A DNA stretch of 11,918 nt. Origin: Planctomycetota bacterium. GTDB taxonomy: Bacteria > Planctomycetota > UBA1135 > UBA2386. The position numbers were made by a program, and so were the translations under genes. Shown in pieces: positions 1-8,305 of the stretch (positions are counted from its first letter, which is position 1; each line of letters opens with the position of its first letter). The notes under the pieces were generated by a model. The model did not search any database, had not been told where the DNA came from, and worked only from the letters and a program-made list of their open reading frames with translations. Location: contig JAEUHU010000273.1 in assembly GCA_016793305.1 (NCBI GenBank), positions 1 through 11,918 of the forward strand. The letters are read 5' to 3'.

Positions 1-64
1 GCGCGCTACCCTGCGGCCCGTGGCTGGTCGGGAAAGGAACCCCACCACGCCCACCGACACCAGC

Positions 65-565
65 ATGCGCACCCTCGCCACGTTCGCCCTCATGGGCATC
101 CTGCCGCTCGCCGGCTGCGCCAACTACGACTTCGCCAAGGCGCGCCTGCCGAACGGCGACTACGACGTCCAGCGCCTGATCGCCGACCTGAAGGCGTCGG
201 GGCGCAGCAGCCTGTCGGACGTGACGTGGTTCCCGTTCGTCACGTTCCGCGCGCGGATCTTCCAGGCCACCGAGGACCGCGACCAGCTGCCGGAGGGCTA
301 CAAGTTCGCCGATGTTCTGACGGTCGGTCCGTTCGGGTTCGTCGCCGACCGGCAGGCTCGGCTGTTCGCCAGCGGCGGCGAGTCGATCGAGTCGCACGAG
401 GAGATCGGCGTCGGCTGGCACCTGCTCTACGACCATCGCGAAGACCTGGTCGAGACGACCTACGGCACGCGGCGCAAGGCCGGCTGGCGGCTCTGCCTCG
501 TGCTCGGCGACGAGGACAAGACCTACACCGAGAAGCCGAAGGCCGAGAAGGGCGCGGCGAACTGA
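65..565 (+). CDS. small predicted lipoprotein of unknown function
   Basis: This encodes 166 residues of unknown function. The N-terminus is a lipoprotein signal peptide: MRT, a hydrophobic stretch at about residues 4-16, then the lipobox LAGC with the lipidated cysteine at residue 18. It is therefore probably anchored to a membrane facing the periplasm. A GTG at 20 in the same frame would add 15 polar residues ahead of the signal peptide, so the ATG at 65 is the better start. The mature part is soluble, with aromatic-rich segments (WFPFVTF, GVGWHLLYDH) and a charged, Lys/Glu-rich C-terminal tail. I recognise no family. The next gene starts 12 bases after the stop on the same strand, so the two are probably cotranscribed. 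The lipoprotein assignment is fairly firm; the role is unknown. Confidence 0.75.
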   Translation: MRTLATFALMGILPLAGCANYDFAKARLPNGDYDVQRLIADLKASGRSSLSDVTWFPFVTFRARIFQATEDRDQLPEGYKFADVLTVGPFGFVADRQARLFASGGESIESHEEIGVGWHLLYDHREDLVETTYGTRRKAGWRLCLVLGDEDKTYTEKPKAEKGAAN

Positions 566-577
566 CCCGCGCGAGCC

Positions 578-1363
578 ATGGGCCTGTTCGATCGTTTCCT
601 CTCGAGCCGCTGCCCGGTCGACGACGCGACGCGCGGCTGGGTCGTCGACCGCTACGCGTGGTTGCTGGCGCGCTTCGGCCGCAAGACGCTGCGCGCACCG
701 ATGGTGCTGCCGACCCCCGAGTTCTTCCCCGAACGCTTCGACGGCAGCCAGGCACCGCTCGAGAGCGCGATGCGACGGATCGCGACGCGGCTGCAGGTCG
801 ACCCCGACACGCTGCACCTCGAACTGCACGACGAGGCCAACCCGATGCGCGAGCTGATGCAGGCGGGCGACCTCACCGGCAGCTGGTCCGGAGACGGCGC
901 CGCAGGCTCGTTCCACGACGAGACGCTCGGCTTCCGGTCCCACTTCCGCATCTCGGTCTCCAGCGAGACCGCGCGCCATCCGACCAGCGCGGTCGCGACC
1001 CTGGCACACGAGCTGTGCCATGCCCTGCTGCTCGGCGACCACTACCTCGAAGGCGAGGAGGAGGATGGCGAGCCGCTGACGGACCTCGCCACGGTGTTCT
1101 TCGGCTACGGCATCTTCACCGCCAACGCGCACGTGCAGGAGTCGACTTGGCAGTCGGGCGCACGGAGTGGTTGGAGCACGAAGCGGCAGGGATACCTCGA
1201 CTACCCGACCCTCGGTTTCGCGCTCGCCTACCACGCTGCGCAGCGCAAGGAACCGGCCCCTCCTTGGGCGGGCCACCTGCGCGCCGACGCCAGGAAGCCG
1301 TTCCGGCAGGCGATGCGCTGCCTGCAGCGCGAGCAGAAGCACGACGAGCGCCGCGGTTCCTGA
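578..1363 (+). CDS. HExxH-motif protein, putative zinc metallopeptidase-like
   Basis: The 261-residue product has a clear zinc-binding signature, HELCH at residues 144-148, in the context TLAHELCHALLLGDH. About 17-21 residues later comes GEPLTDLATVFFG (164-176), where E165 or D169 could be the third zinc ligand, as in gluzincin-type peptidases. I recall this pairing of an AHELCH motif with a downstream EPLTD-L-TVFFG segment from uncharacterised conserved proteins; peptidase activity is inferred from the motif only. There is no signal peptide or membrane segment, so it should be cytoplasmic. The ATG at 578 follows the lipoprotein stop by 12 bases without a ribosome-binding site. The gene ends 9 bases before the 3' end of the convergent thioredoxin/HEAT gene. 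It is confidently coding; the substrate is unknown and the hydrolase role is moderately likely. Confidence 0.8.
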   Translation: MGLFDRFLSSRCPVDDATRGWVVDRYAWLLARFGRKTLRAPMVLPTPEFFPERFDGSQAPLESAMRRIATRLQVDPDTLHLELHDEANPMRELMQAGDLTGSWSGDGAAGSFHDETLGFRSHFRISVSSETARHPTSAVATLAHELCHALLLGDHYLEGEEEDGEPLTDLATVFFGYGIFTANAHVQESTWQSGARSGWSTKRQGYLDYPTLGFALAYHAAQRKEPAPPWAGHLRADARKPFRQAMRCLQREQKHDERRGS

Positions 1364-1372
1364 TCCCTCGCT

Positions 1373-2746
1373 TCAGCCGCCGCCGGGCCCACCGCGACCG
1401 GATCCACCACCGCCACCACCCGGGCGACCACCAGCACCGCCGAGTCCGGCCGCCGGCACCTTCTCGCCGAGCTCCCGCTCCAGGAAGTTCTTGAACGGAG
1501 TGCCGTCGCCGCCGCGCACCACCTTCGCCGCCGCCTCGAGCCACGCCTTGGTGTCGAGCTCCGACTCGCGCAACGCGGCGTCGTCGAGGTCCTTCTCCAG
1601 TTCGACGTCGCGCCGCTGGGCGATCGCGAACGCCACCGTGGCCCGCACCTTCGGCGCCGGGTCCCGCAACGCTGCGCGCAGGCCCTGGTGCACCTTCGCC
1701 TTGTCCTCGACCTGCGCCAGCGCGAGCACGGCCTGGGCGCGCACGTCGGCGTTCGGCTCCTTGCCCATCAGCTTGTCGATCTGCGCCAGCGTCTCCTTCT
1801 GCGAAGGCCCACAGCTGGCCATCGCGCGCAGCAGGCGACCACGCACCGCGTCGGCCTTCTCGGCCTTGTACTGCTTCAGCAGCGCCGCGTAGGCCTTCGG
1901 CTCGGCCATGCGCTCGAGCGCGCCGGCCGCCGCCAACCGCACTGCTTCGTCCTTGTCGGCGAGGTGGCCGACGATCGTGCCGTGGTGCGCCTTCGGCGAG
2001 ATCAGCCCCATCGAGTCGAGGGCGCCACCGAGCCACGCCTCCTGCAACCCGTTCACGGTCGTCGCGACGAACGCCACCGCTTCGGGCTCGTCGCTGCGCA
2101 TCAGGGTCTCGACGTGGCCGAGGTTGCGCAGCATCGCCCCGCGCGACTTCTTGACGGCCTTCAGGGCCTCGTCGACCTCCGCCTTGCTCGGTGGCTTGCG
2201 ATTCTCGCCGCGCTCCACGGCCCCGAGGCTCAGCTTGCCGGGTGCGCGCGCGCCGAGGCTCGGCTGCCACGCGAACGCCGGATCGACCTTGCGGATCGCG
2301 TCGACCCACGCCCATTCGAGTTCGCCCTTGGTGAGCCGCCACGGCACCGAACTCAGCACCGTGCCGTCGGGCCCGACGAACACGTGCTGCGGCGCGATCA
2401 CGTCCTCGCCCGGCCCGATCTTCAGCACCTGCAGGCGCGCCTGCTGCTCGGCCGCCTGCTGCTGGGCCGGCGTCACGCCGGGCACGCGCGGCTCGCTCGC
2501 GATCGAGCAGAACACGTTGACGGTGGCCTGCGACAGCTTGCCGAGCGTCGGGTCCTTGTAGTGGTCGGCCACCATCTCGTCGTTGGCGCGTTCGCCGGCG
2601 AGGTTGAAGGCGAACAGGACCACCTTGTTCTCGGCCTTGGCGCGCTGCATCGCCTCGGCGAAGTCCGGCGTCCAGCGGACCTGGGCGAAGACCGGCGTCA
2701 GCAGGGCGAGCAGGGGAACGACGCGGAGGGAGGCGGGAACTGGCAT
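1373..2746 (-). CDS. exported thioredoxin-fold protein with HEAT-like repeats
   Basis: This encodes 457 residues. A signal peptide covers about residues 1-21 (cleavage near PVFA|Q). Residues 23-155 look like a thioredoxin fold: AKAENKVVLFAF at 36-47 resembles the strand before the active site, and IAPQHVFVGPDG (118-129) supplies the usual cis-proline, P119. The CxxC position holds LAGE (49-52) instead, so thiol redox activity is unlikely and a binding or scaffold role is more plausible. Residues about 205-410 are alpha-helical, with HEAT-like units such as DEAVRLAAAGALERM and ADVRAQAVLALAQVEDKA, also pointing to protein binding. The C-terminus (433-457) is almost pure glycine with a few R, S and P. 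The ATG at 2746 lies 61 bases downstream of the repeat-protein stop. The domain calls come from visible patterns; the partner is unknown. Confidence 0.8.
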   Translation of the reverse strand: MPVPASLRVVPLLALLTPVFAQVRWTPDFAEAMQRAKAENKVVLFAFNLAGERANDEMVADHYKDPTLGKLSQATVNVFCSIASEPRVPGVTPAQQQAAEQQARLQVLKIGPGEDVIAPQHVFVGPDGTVLSSVPWRLTKGELEWAWVDAIRKVDPAFAWQPSLGARAPGKLSLGAVERGENRKPPSKAEVDEALKAVKKSRGAMLRNLGHVETLMRSDEPEAVAFVATTVNGLQEAWLGGALDSMGLISPKAHHGTIVGHLADKDEAVRLAAAGALERMAEPKAYAALLKQYKAEKADAVRGRLLRAMASCGPSQKETLAQIDKLMGKEPNADVRAQAVLALAQVEDKAKVHQGLRAALRDPAPKVRATVAFAIAQRRDVELEKDLDDAALRESELDTKAWLEAAAKVVRGGDGTPFKNFLERELGEKVPAAGLGGAGGRPGGGGGGSGRGGPGGG

Positions 2747-2807
2747 GGGGATCGGCGCAGGCGGGGGCGACGGGCCTTTGTCCGCCGACCACCGCCGGGG
2801 ACGCGGA

Positions 2808-5267
2808 TCAGAAGGCGCCGATCGTCAGCGCCAGGCCGTTCGAGCCCGCGAGGCCGAGAACGTCTCCGTTGGCATCGAACGCGACCTGCAGGAACTGCAC
2901 GAACAACAGCGAGCCGACCAAGGAGACGGAGTTCGGGACCTGCACGACGATCCTGGTCTCCGGGCTCGATGGCGCGAATCCGAACACATCGGGACTCGCT
3001 CGCAGGAGGCATCCTGGCGGAGCACTCGGGTGCACCAGGTCGAGAGGGGAGGCAGGATCGTTGAAGCCGAACACGAATGCTGCGGTGGTGCCAGGTGACC
3101 AGCCTGTACCGACGCATTCGAACCGACCACCGACCCATGGGAGTCCTTCCGTGCCGAGGCTCGGAGCAGCGCTGGGAAGCGGACAACCGCTGGTCGAAGA
3201 GACCGCGCTCGCCGGGCAGGTCGACACCGCCTCGGCGAGCGAGGCGGAGACCGTTCCCGAGAAACTGCCGAACTCGCCTCCGACGAACATGGACCCGGCA
3301 TCCGTGGCGGCCAGGGCGTGCACCACTCGATCCGGACTGCCGGCCGACAGCCATGAGGAGCCGTTCCAACGCAACAGCACTCCCGTCTGCCCCGTCGAAT
3401 CGATGCCGCCGACCAGGAGGTCCCCATCGGGAAGGCACACGACGGCCCTCAGGACCGCAGGGACCGAGCCTACCGGTGTCCACATGCCCGTGGCTCCCGA
3501 GCGGCGATGCACTCCTCCACTCGAGAGGGCGACGATCAGGTTGCCATCGTCGTCGAGGGCCATTCCAGGCACGGTGGTGCTGCCGGCACTCACCAGCCCC
3601 GAACCTTCCCAAGCGGTGCCGTTCCACAAGGCGAGGCTCGTCGTACCCGGGACGCTCCCAGCCCCTGAGAAGTTGCCACCGACAGCGAGGCGGCCATCGG
3701 GCAGGCTGCGCAGGCTCTGGACTTCCGGGGGCAGCCAACCGCCCACCCCTGTCAGGGCAGGGCCCAGCTGCTGCCAGCTGCTGCCGGTCCATCGCACCAC
3801 GCCGAAGTAGCGACCGCCGGCCACCAGATCCCCGTTGGGCAGGACCTCCAAGGCCAAGACGGGCCCGCCCGGCGAGCCGAGCGGCTGCCACGCAGAACCG
3901 TTCCAAAGGGCGACCTGCGAGACGGGTACGCCGCCCGCCATCGTGAAATCACCGCCTGCGACCAGGTCGCCGTTCGCCAACTCGACCACCGCTTGAACGG
4001 GGCCGTTCATCCCGGACCCGATCGGGCTCCAGGTGGTGGCGGTCCGGCGGACGATGCGATTCGCGGCGACTCCTCCCAGGTGCTGGAATCGCCCGCCGAC
4101 GACGAGGTCGCCGTTCGCGGTGACGAACAGAGTCGACACGGCGCCGTCGTTCAGGGACCCGAGTGCCCGCCAGCCAGCGGCCGACCATTCCGCCACGTTG
4201 TTGACCTGGATCCCGGCCACCGACTCGAAGATCCCCGCCGCGACCAGATTGCCGTTGGGCAGGACGACTCCCGCTTGCACGTAGTCGGGCAGGGCAGGGG
4301 TCACGGCGACCCAAGCGGAACCCGTCCAGACGGCCGCGTTGCGCGATGCGACCCCACCCGCCGTCAGGAAGTAGCCGAACACGGCGAAGCCACCAGCAGT
4401 GGTCTGCGAAAGGGCATAGGCCGTGCCGTTCAGGCTCCCGAACATCAGGCCACCACCGATCGAGGACCAGCTCGAACCGTTCCAACGAGCGAGCCCAGGC
4501 GCCATCACGCCGTTCACCGAGGCGAACTCGCCGCCGACGATCAGGTCCCCGTTCGGCAGCTCGATCGCGGAGTAGACGTTGCCGTTGCAAGTGCCGAGGT
4601 TGGTCCACGAGGTGCCGTTCCATCGCGCGACGACGCTCGTGGAGAAGGAACTGCCGAGGTACCCGCAGGCCACCAAGGTGCCGTTGGCCGAGCCGACCAG
4701 CACGTGGACCCCGTTGGTGATCGGTCCACCGATCGACACCCACGACGAGCCGCTCCAACGCCGCACTCCCGAAGCCGTGCCGCCAGCGAACACGTCGCCA
4801 GAGGTCGTGGCGGCGGACGCCAGGACCCAGTTCGACCAACTACCCATGCTTGCCCACGCGGAACCGTTCCAACGCGCGATGTTCGCCGCCGGCACGCCGC
4901 CGGCGCTGGTGAACAGGCCACCGACCACCAAGTCGCCGTTCGGCATGGTCGTCGTGGTGCGCACACTCGTGAACTGGCTCGAGCCGGTCAGACCGGAACC
5001 GAACGACGAGTACTGACCAGTCTGTGTGTCGACCGCCACCAAGTGGTTCCCAACCACACTACCGGCGACGAGGAACCCACCCCCGAGCAGCAGCCTCGGC
5101 GACAACGGGCCAGCGCCGTCCGGATCCCACAAGCGGGCATGGTCGACGCTGCCCAACGTTCCCGTGGCGCCGATGCCCGGCTGCCACGCCGGAGCACACT
5201 GGGCAGCCAGCTCGGGAATGGCGCATGAAAGCGACAGGACGAAAGCGAATCCCCGAGCCAACTTCAT
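2808..5267 (-). CDS. secreted multi-repeat propeller-like protein, planctomycete type
   Basis: The product has 819 residues. I chose the ATG at 5267 because it begins a signal peptide (MKLARGFAFVLSLS..., cleavage near AA|QC at about 22-23); the frame stays open upstream, but that part is not protein-like. Residues about 60-690 hold around twelve imperfect repeats averaging 46 residues, each with a turn of the type LPNGDLVVGGxF followed by a WNGSxW motif. Tryptophans marking the repeats lie near 133, 171, 216, 262, 314, 361, 455, 493, 548 and 634. Such repeats resemble delta-60 or kelch-like beta-propeller blades. Residues about 700-819 form a separate C-terminal module (GCLLRASPDVF, VSLVGSLLFVQFLQ, then SNGLALTIGAF), which I associate with secreted planctomycete proteins and which may act in export or surface attachment. 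No catalytic residues are evident. Ligand and function are unknown. Confidence 0.85.
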   Translation of the reverse strand: MKLARGFAFVLSLSCAIPELAAQCAPAWQPGIGATGTLGSVDHARLWDPDGAGPLSPRLLLGGGFLVAGSVVGNHLVAVDTQTGQYSSFGSGLTGSSQFTSVRTTTTMPNGDLVVGGLFTSAGGVPAANIARWNGSAWASMGSWSNWVLASAATTSGDVFAGGTASGVRRWSGSSWVSIGGPITNGVHVLVGSANGTLVACGYLGSSFSTSVVARWNGTSWTNLGTCNGNVYSAIELPNGDLIVGGEFASVNGVMAPGLARWNGSSWSSIGGGLMFGSLNGTAYALSQTTAGGFAVFGYFLTAGGVASRNAAVWTGSAWVAVTPALPDYVQAGVVLPNGNLVAAGIFESVAGIQVNNVAEWSAAGWRALGSLNDGAVSTLFVTANGDLVVGGRFQHLGGVAANRIVRRTATTWSPIGSGMNGPVQAVVELANGDLVAGGDFTMAGGVPVSQVALWNGSAWQPLGSPGGPVLALEVLPNGDLVAGGRYFGVVRWTGSSWQQLGPALTGVGGWLPPEVQSLRSLPDGRLAVGGNFSGAGSVPGTTSLALWNGTAWEGSGLVSAGSTTVPGMALDDDGNLIVALSSGGVHRRSGATGMWTPVGSVPAVLRAVVCLPDGDLLVGGIDSTGQTGVLLRWNGSSWLSAGSPDRVVHALAATDAGSMFVGGEFGSFSGTVSASLAEAVSTCPASAVSSTSGCPLPSAAPSLGTEGLPWVGGRFECVGTGWSPGTTAAFVFGFNDPASPLDLVHPSAPPGCLLRASPDVFGFAPSSPETRIVVQVPNSVSLVGSLLFVQFLQVAFDANGDVLGLAGSNGLALTIGAF
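3198..5090 (-). repeat. tandem protein-coding repeats (about 12 units)
   Basis: This is the repeat block inside the secreted repeat protein. On the plus strand, close variants of the string GAACCGTTCCAACG recur near 3359, 3617, 3898, 4472, 4614, 4750 and 4863; they encode the reverse of the WNGS motif. A second recurring string around GTCGCCGTTCGGC encodes PNGDL. Units differ in length (about 38-55 codons) and most positions have diverged, so this is an old amplification within the gene rather than a recent DNA satellite. Confidence 0.75.
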
Positions 5268-5274
5268 GGTGCGG

Positions 5275-5303
5275 AATCTAGGGTCGCCACGATTCGCGGA
5301 GAA
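5275..5303 (-). promoter_or_regulatory. weak candidate promoter for the repeat-protein gene, possibly leaderless
   Basis: Read on the minus strand, TAGATT (5280-5275) matches the -10 consensus at 4 of 6 positions. It is preceded by TTCTCC (5303-5298, 3 of 6) with 17-base spacing. The -10 box ends only 7 bases before the ATG at 5267, so transcription from it would give a leaderless or nearly leaderless mRNA, which would fit the absent Shine-Dalgarno sequence. Matches this weak can occur by chance. Confidence 0.2.
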
Positions 5304-5320
5304 GCCCCTCCAGCCAGGCG

Positions 5321-6148
5321 TCAACGCCGGGTGACCACGACCTCGAGGTATTCGCTCGGCACGGCGAGGCCAGGCCCACCACGATGGGACCGCTGCAGCA
5401 AGTCCGTCAGGTCGGCGGCGAGCGCCTGCTGGCCCGATTCGTCGAGGGCCGCGAACGCCCGACCCATCGGTCCGTACCAGGTGCGGAACACCTCGAGCCA
5501 GTGCTCGGCCGAGCGGTAGTGGAACTCGAACATGCGCGCCGTCGCGGCGACGGACGCGCCGGAGCCGAACAGCTCGGCGAGCCTGGCCTTCGTGCCCCAC
5601 TGCATCGGCGAACGCACCCCCGCCGGCGGCGGCACGTGGCGGGCGAGCGTGCGGAACACCTGGCCGATGAAGCCGTCCGGCGTCCAGTTGGCGAGGCCGA
5701 TGCGACCACCGGGCCGGCAGACGCGCAGCAGTTCGGCGGCCGCGCGTTCCTGGTCGGGCGTGAACATCACGCCGAACGTCGACAGCACGACGTCGAACGA
5801 ACCGTCGGCGAACGGCAGCGCTTCGGCGTCGGCTTCACGGAACTCGATGGCGAGACCGTCGGCCAGGGCGCGCGCGCGGGCGCGTTCGAGCAGCGGCGCC
5901 ACGTAGTCGGTCGACACGACCTCGGCGTGGCGGCGCGCCGCGGCGAGCGACGCGTTGCCGTTGCCGGCGGCGACGTCGAGCAACCGTTCGCCAGCGCGCA
6001 GGTCGACGGCCTCGCAGAGGCGCTCGCCGACCGACTGCAGCGTGGTGCCGATCACGGCGTAGTCACCGCTCTGCCAGGCGGTGCGCTGGCGGGTCTTCAG
6101 GGCGGTCAGGTCGACGGGAGGAACGGGAGCTGGGGCAGGGTTCGTCAT
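5321..6148 (-). CDS. class I SAM-dependent methyltransferase (UbiE/Coq5-like)
   Basis: A 275-residue methyltransferase. The SAM-binding glycine loop is at residues 57-66 (LDVAAGNGNA). An acidic residue after the second strand, D81 in STDYV, probably contacts the ribose. EADAEALPF followed by DGSFDVVLSTFGVMF (105-129) forms motifs II-III, and CRPGGRIGLANW (144-155) is the post-motif strand. This order is typical of methyltransferase families 11/25 and of UbiE-like enzymes; the substrate cannot be read from the sequence. There is no signal peptide, so it is cytoplasmic. The ATG at 6148 was chosen because the conserved fold begins soon after it; the open frame continues upstream into the esterase gene's antisense. 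It lies 91 bases downstream of the esterase stop and 53 bases upstream of the repeat-protein gene. The family call is firm; the acceptor is unknown. Confidence 0.87.
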   Translation of the reverse strand: MTNPAPAPVPPVDLTALKTRQRTAWQSGDYAVIGTTLQSVGERLCEAVDLRAGERLLDVAAGNGNASLAAARRHAEVVSTDYVAPLLERARARALADGLAIEFREADAEALPFADGSFDVVLSTFGVMFTPDQERAAAELLRVCRPGGRIGLANWTPDGFIGQVFRTLARHVPPPAGVRSPMQWGTKARLAELFGSGASVAATARMFEFHYRSAEHWLEVFRTWYGPMGRAFAALDESGQQALAADLTDLLQRSHRGGPGLAVPSEYLEVVVTRR

Positions 6149-6239
6149 GGGCAGGTCGGTTCGAGCGACGCTGCGGCGGTCCCGTTCGCGATCCGGCGCG
6201 AAATCCACCTGGAGATGTGCCCGGGCGAACTCGTCGCGC

Positions 6240-7880
6240 TCAACGCGCCGGCAACGACTCGGCGAGGAACGCCCACAACCGGTCGCCGAGCGCCGTAAGC
6301 ACGCCGCGCGGATCGTGCGCCACACCCGGCAGTTCGTGCCAGACGTGGGCGATGCCGAGCGCCGCGAGCCGTTCGTGCATGGCGCGGTTCGCCGGCAGGG
6401 TTTCGTCCGCGTCGCCGACCGCCAGCAGCAGCCGCGAGGCGCGGAGCGAATCCCGGTGCTGTTCGGCGAGTTGCCACGGACTCCACCGCGTGAACACCGC
6501 CATGTCGCCGCCGTAGACCGTGCGCAGCACCTGCAGCCGCCTCGCTTCGTCGGCACGCGGTGTCGCGACGAGCTCCGGCTGCAGCGGCCCACCACCGAGG
6601 CTCACCATCGTCGCGAAGCGGTCGTGGTGGCGCATGCCGAGGCGCAGCGCGCCGTAGCCGCCCATGCTGAACCCGACCAGCAGACGGTCTTGCCGCGTGG
6701 TGCGCGTGCGGAACGTGCGCTCGACGTGCGGCACGAGTTCGTCGACGACGATCGTCTCGACCGGCTGGCTGCCGTCGTGGCTGTCGCACCACATGCCGTT
6801 CGCCAGGCCGTTCGGGAACACCACCAGCACCGGCGGCAGCGCGCCGCGGGCGATCGCCGAAGCGAACTGCGCCGCCACCACGGCGATGCCGCTCTCGCCG
6901 CCGCCGCTGCCGTGCAGCCAGTAGACGACTGGCAGCCGCAGGTTCGGATCGGCGGCGTACTGCGGCGGTGCCCACACATGGCAGCCGACCTCGGCGCCCA
7001 CCGCCGCACTCGGCAGCACGAGGCGCTGCACGCCGTCGGCGACGACGGCCGGCGGCACCCACGGTTGGCGGCGCGGCGTCGCGAGGAAGAACGCCACGAT
7101 CACCGCCGGCGCCGCATCGGGGAACGCGTGGCCCCCGTCGTGCAGCCAGGTCGCGACGTGGCCGCCGTCGGCCGCCCGGTGCAGCCGAGCCCCGGGCACC
7201 GTGTCCCAGGCTTCGCTCGTCGCCGCCGCACCGCGGGCGCGCACCAGGGCAGCGACGCTGCGTTCCTGCTGCGCGAACGGCACGACCTCGTCGGCGCGCC
7301 CGGCGAGGTGCAGCACCGGCCGCGCCACCAGCGGTGCGCCGCGCAGCTTGCCGCCCGCCGTGGCAGCACTCGGTGCCACCGACGCGAACACGTCGCCGCG
7401 CGTGCCCAGCAGCAGGTAGGTGAAGCCACCGCCGTTGCTGTGGCCGGTCGCGTGGATGCGGTTCGGGTCGACACGGAGTTCGGCACGCAGCGTCGCAAGC
7501 ATCGTGTCGACGAAGTGCAGGTCCCGATCGCCGGCGACGCCGGGCCGGTTCTGCCAGCCGGCCCGTTCGCCGTCGGGATCGCGCGCGGTCACGCTCGGCA
7601 GACCTTGCGGGTAGACGACGATCGCCTCGGGCCACCGCGTGTGCAGCGCGAAGCTGCGCGCCACCGCCGCACTGGTGCCGCCGTGGCCGTGGAACACGAA
7701 CACCAGCGGGCTCGGCTGCTGCGCCGCCGCCTTCGGCACCACGACCAGCGCTTCGCGCGCGACTCCGTCCACCTGGAAGGTGCGGCGCTGCGGCCTCGGC
7801 GCCTCGTCCTGCGCCGCCGCGGCGTCGGCGAACCCGAGGGCCAGGGCGAGAACGAGACCGACGACGCGACGAGGCTTCAC
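6240..7880 (-). CDS. secreted tandem alpha/beta-hydrolase (LpqC/PHB depolymerase-like plus esterase D-like)
   Basis: The product has 546 residues, with a signal peptide at about 1-23 (cleavage near AAAA|Q) and two alpha/beta-hydrolase domains. Domain 1 (about 30-268) resembles the LpqC/polyhydroxybutyrate-depolymerase esterases: FHGHGG oxyanion segment at 63-68, nucleophile S148 in GHSNGG, probable acid D197 in GRADEVVP, and H251 in GGHAFP. Domain 2 (about 285-546) resembles the esterase D family: WLHGSGGG at 321-328, S405 in GFSMGG, likely acid D490 or D492 in VGDADE, and H522 in PGVAHD. Both triads look complete, so both domains should be active on exported or extracellular esters. The GTG at 7880 is the only start before an in-frame stop (plus strand 7890-7892); the nearby ATG at 7888 is in another frame and meets a stop after three codons. 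The natural substrate is unknown. Confidence 0.85.
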   Translation of the reverse strand: MKPRRVVGLVLALALGFADAAAAQDEAPRPQRRTFQVDGVAREALVVVPKAAAQQPSPLVFVFHGHGGTSAAVARSFALHTRWPEAIVVYPQGLPSVTARDPDGERAGWQNRPGVAGDRDLHFVDTMLATLRAELRVDPNRIHATGHSNGGGFTYLLLGTRGDVFASVAPSAATAGGKLRGAPLVARPVLHLAGRADEVVPFAQQERSVAALVRARGAAATSEAWDTVPGARLHRAADGGHVATWLHDGGHAFPDAAPAVIVAFFLATPRRQPWVPPAVVADGVQRLVLPSAAVGAEVGCHVWAPPQYAADPNLRLPVVYWLHGSGGGESGIAVVAAQFASAIARGALPPVLVVFPNGLANGMWCDSHDGSQPVETIVVDELVPHVERTFRTRTTRQDRLLVGFSMGGYGALRLGMRHHDRFATMVSLGGGPLQPELVATPRADEARRLQVLRTVYGGDMAVFTRWSPWQLAEQHRDSLRASRLLLAVGDADETLPANRAMHERLAALGIAHVWHELPGVAHDPRGVLTALGDRLWAFLAESLPAR

Positions 7881-7924
7881 GACGCCATGTTACGTGGCGC
7901 CGGTTCCCCGCCACACCCGACGAT

Positions 7925-8305
7925 TCAACTCGACTCGCAGGTCAGGCCGGCGGCGGCGAGCGTGTGGTCGACGACCCACTCGACGAGCGCCTTCTCACTG
8001 CCGACTTCGTGGCCCACCACGCCGTTGGCGCGGGCCAGCTCGCACAACTGGTCCTGCAGGGCGCGCACGGCCGGGAAGTGCTTCAGGTGGCGGACCCCGG
8101 GCATCGCCGGATCGCAGCGAGCCCGGCGCAGCAGGCGCGCGCGGTGCAGCTTCTCGTCGGCGAGCGTCAGCAGCAGTTCGACGACCACGGCATCCGACCC
8201 GCGCCGCTGCAGTTCCTGCCGCATGCCGCCGGGCACCAGGTGGGCCCCGACCAGCAACACGTTGCGCCCCTCGGCGACCGAGCGCTCGGCGACGGCGGCG
8301 GCCGC
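7925..8305 (-). pseudogene. 5'-truncated 2-phosphoglycerate-kinase-like P-loop kinase, C-terminal fragment
   Basis: About 125 codons resemble the C-terminal half of the 2-phosphoglycerate kinase-like family of P-loop kinases. Recognisable pieces in order are AERSVAEGRNVLLVGAHLVPG, LTLADEKLHRARLLRRAR, PGVRHLKHFPAVRALQDQL and VEWVVDHTLAAAG. The N-terminal half, which should contain the GxxGxGKS/T ATP-binding loop, is absent. Upstream of about 8305 the same frame continues to an ATG at 8536, but that stretch is only the antisense of the LysR fragment and reads as low-complexity Arg/Ala/Ser. Without the P-loop the product could not bind ATP in the normal way. The stop lies 44 bases upstream of the esterase start on the same strand. 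The family call rests on remembered motif patterns; truncation is clear if the call is right. Confidence 0.65.

Noticed and set aside
226..1494. Open frame overlapping the lipoprotein and HELCH genes in another frame
   Set aside because: The translation is Arg/Pro/Ala-rich low complexity across two well-supported genes, so it is a shadow.
3993..5228. Plus-strand frame of about 411 codons antisense to the repeat protein
   Set aside because: The repeated structure and GC bias of the real gene keep the antisense frame open; the product has no recognisable motif.
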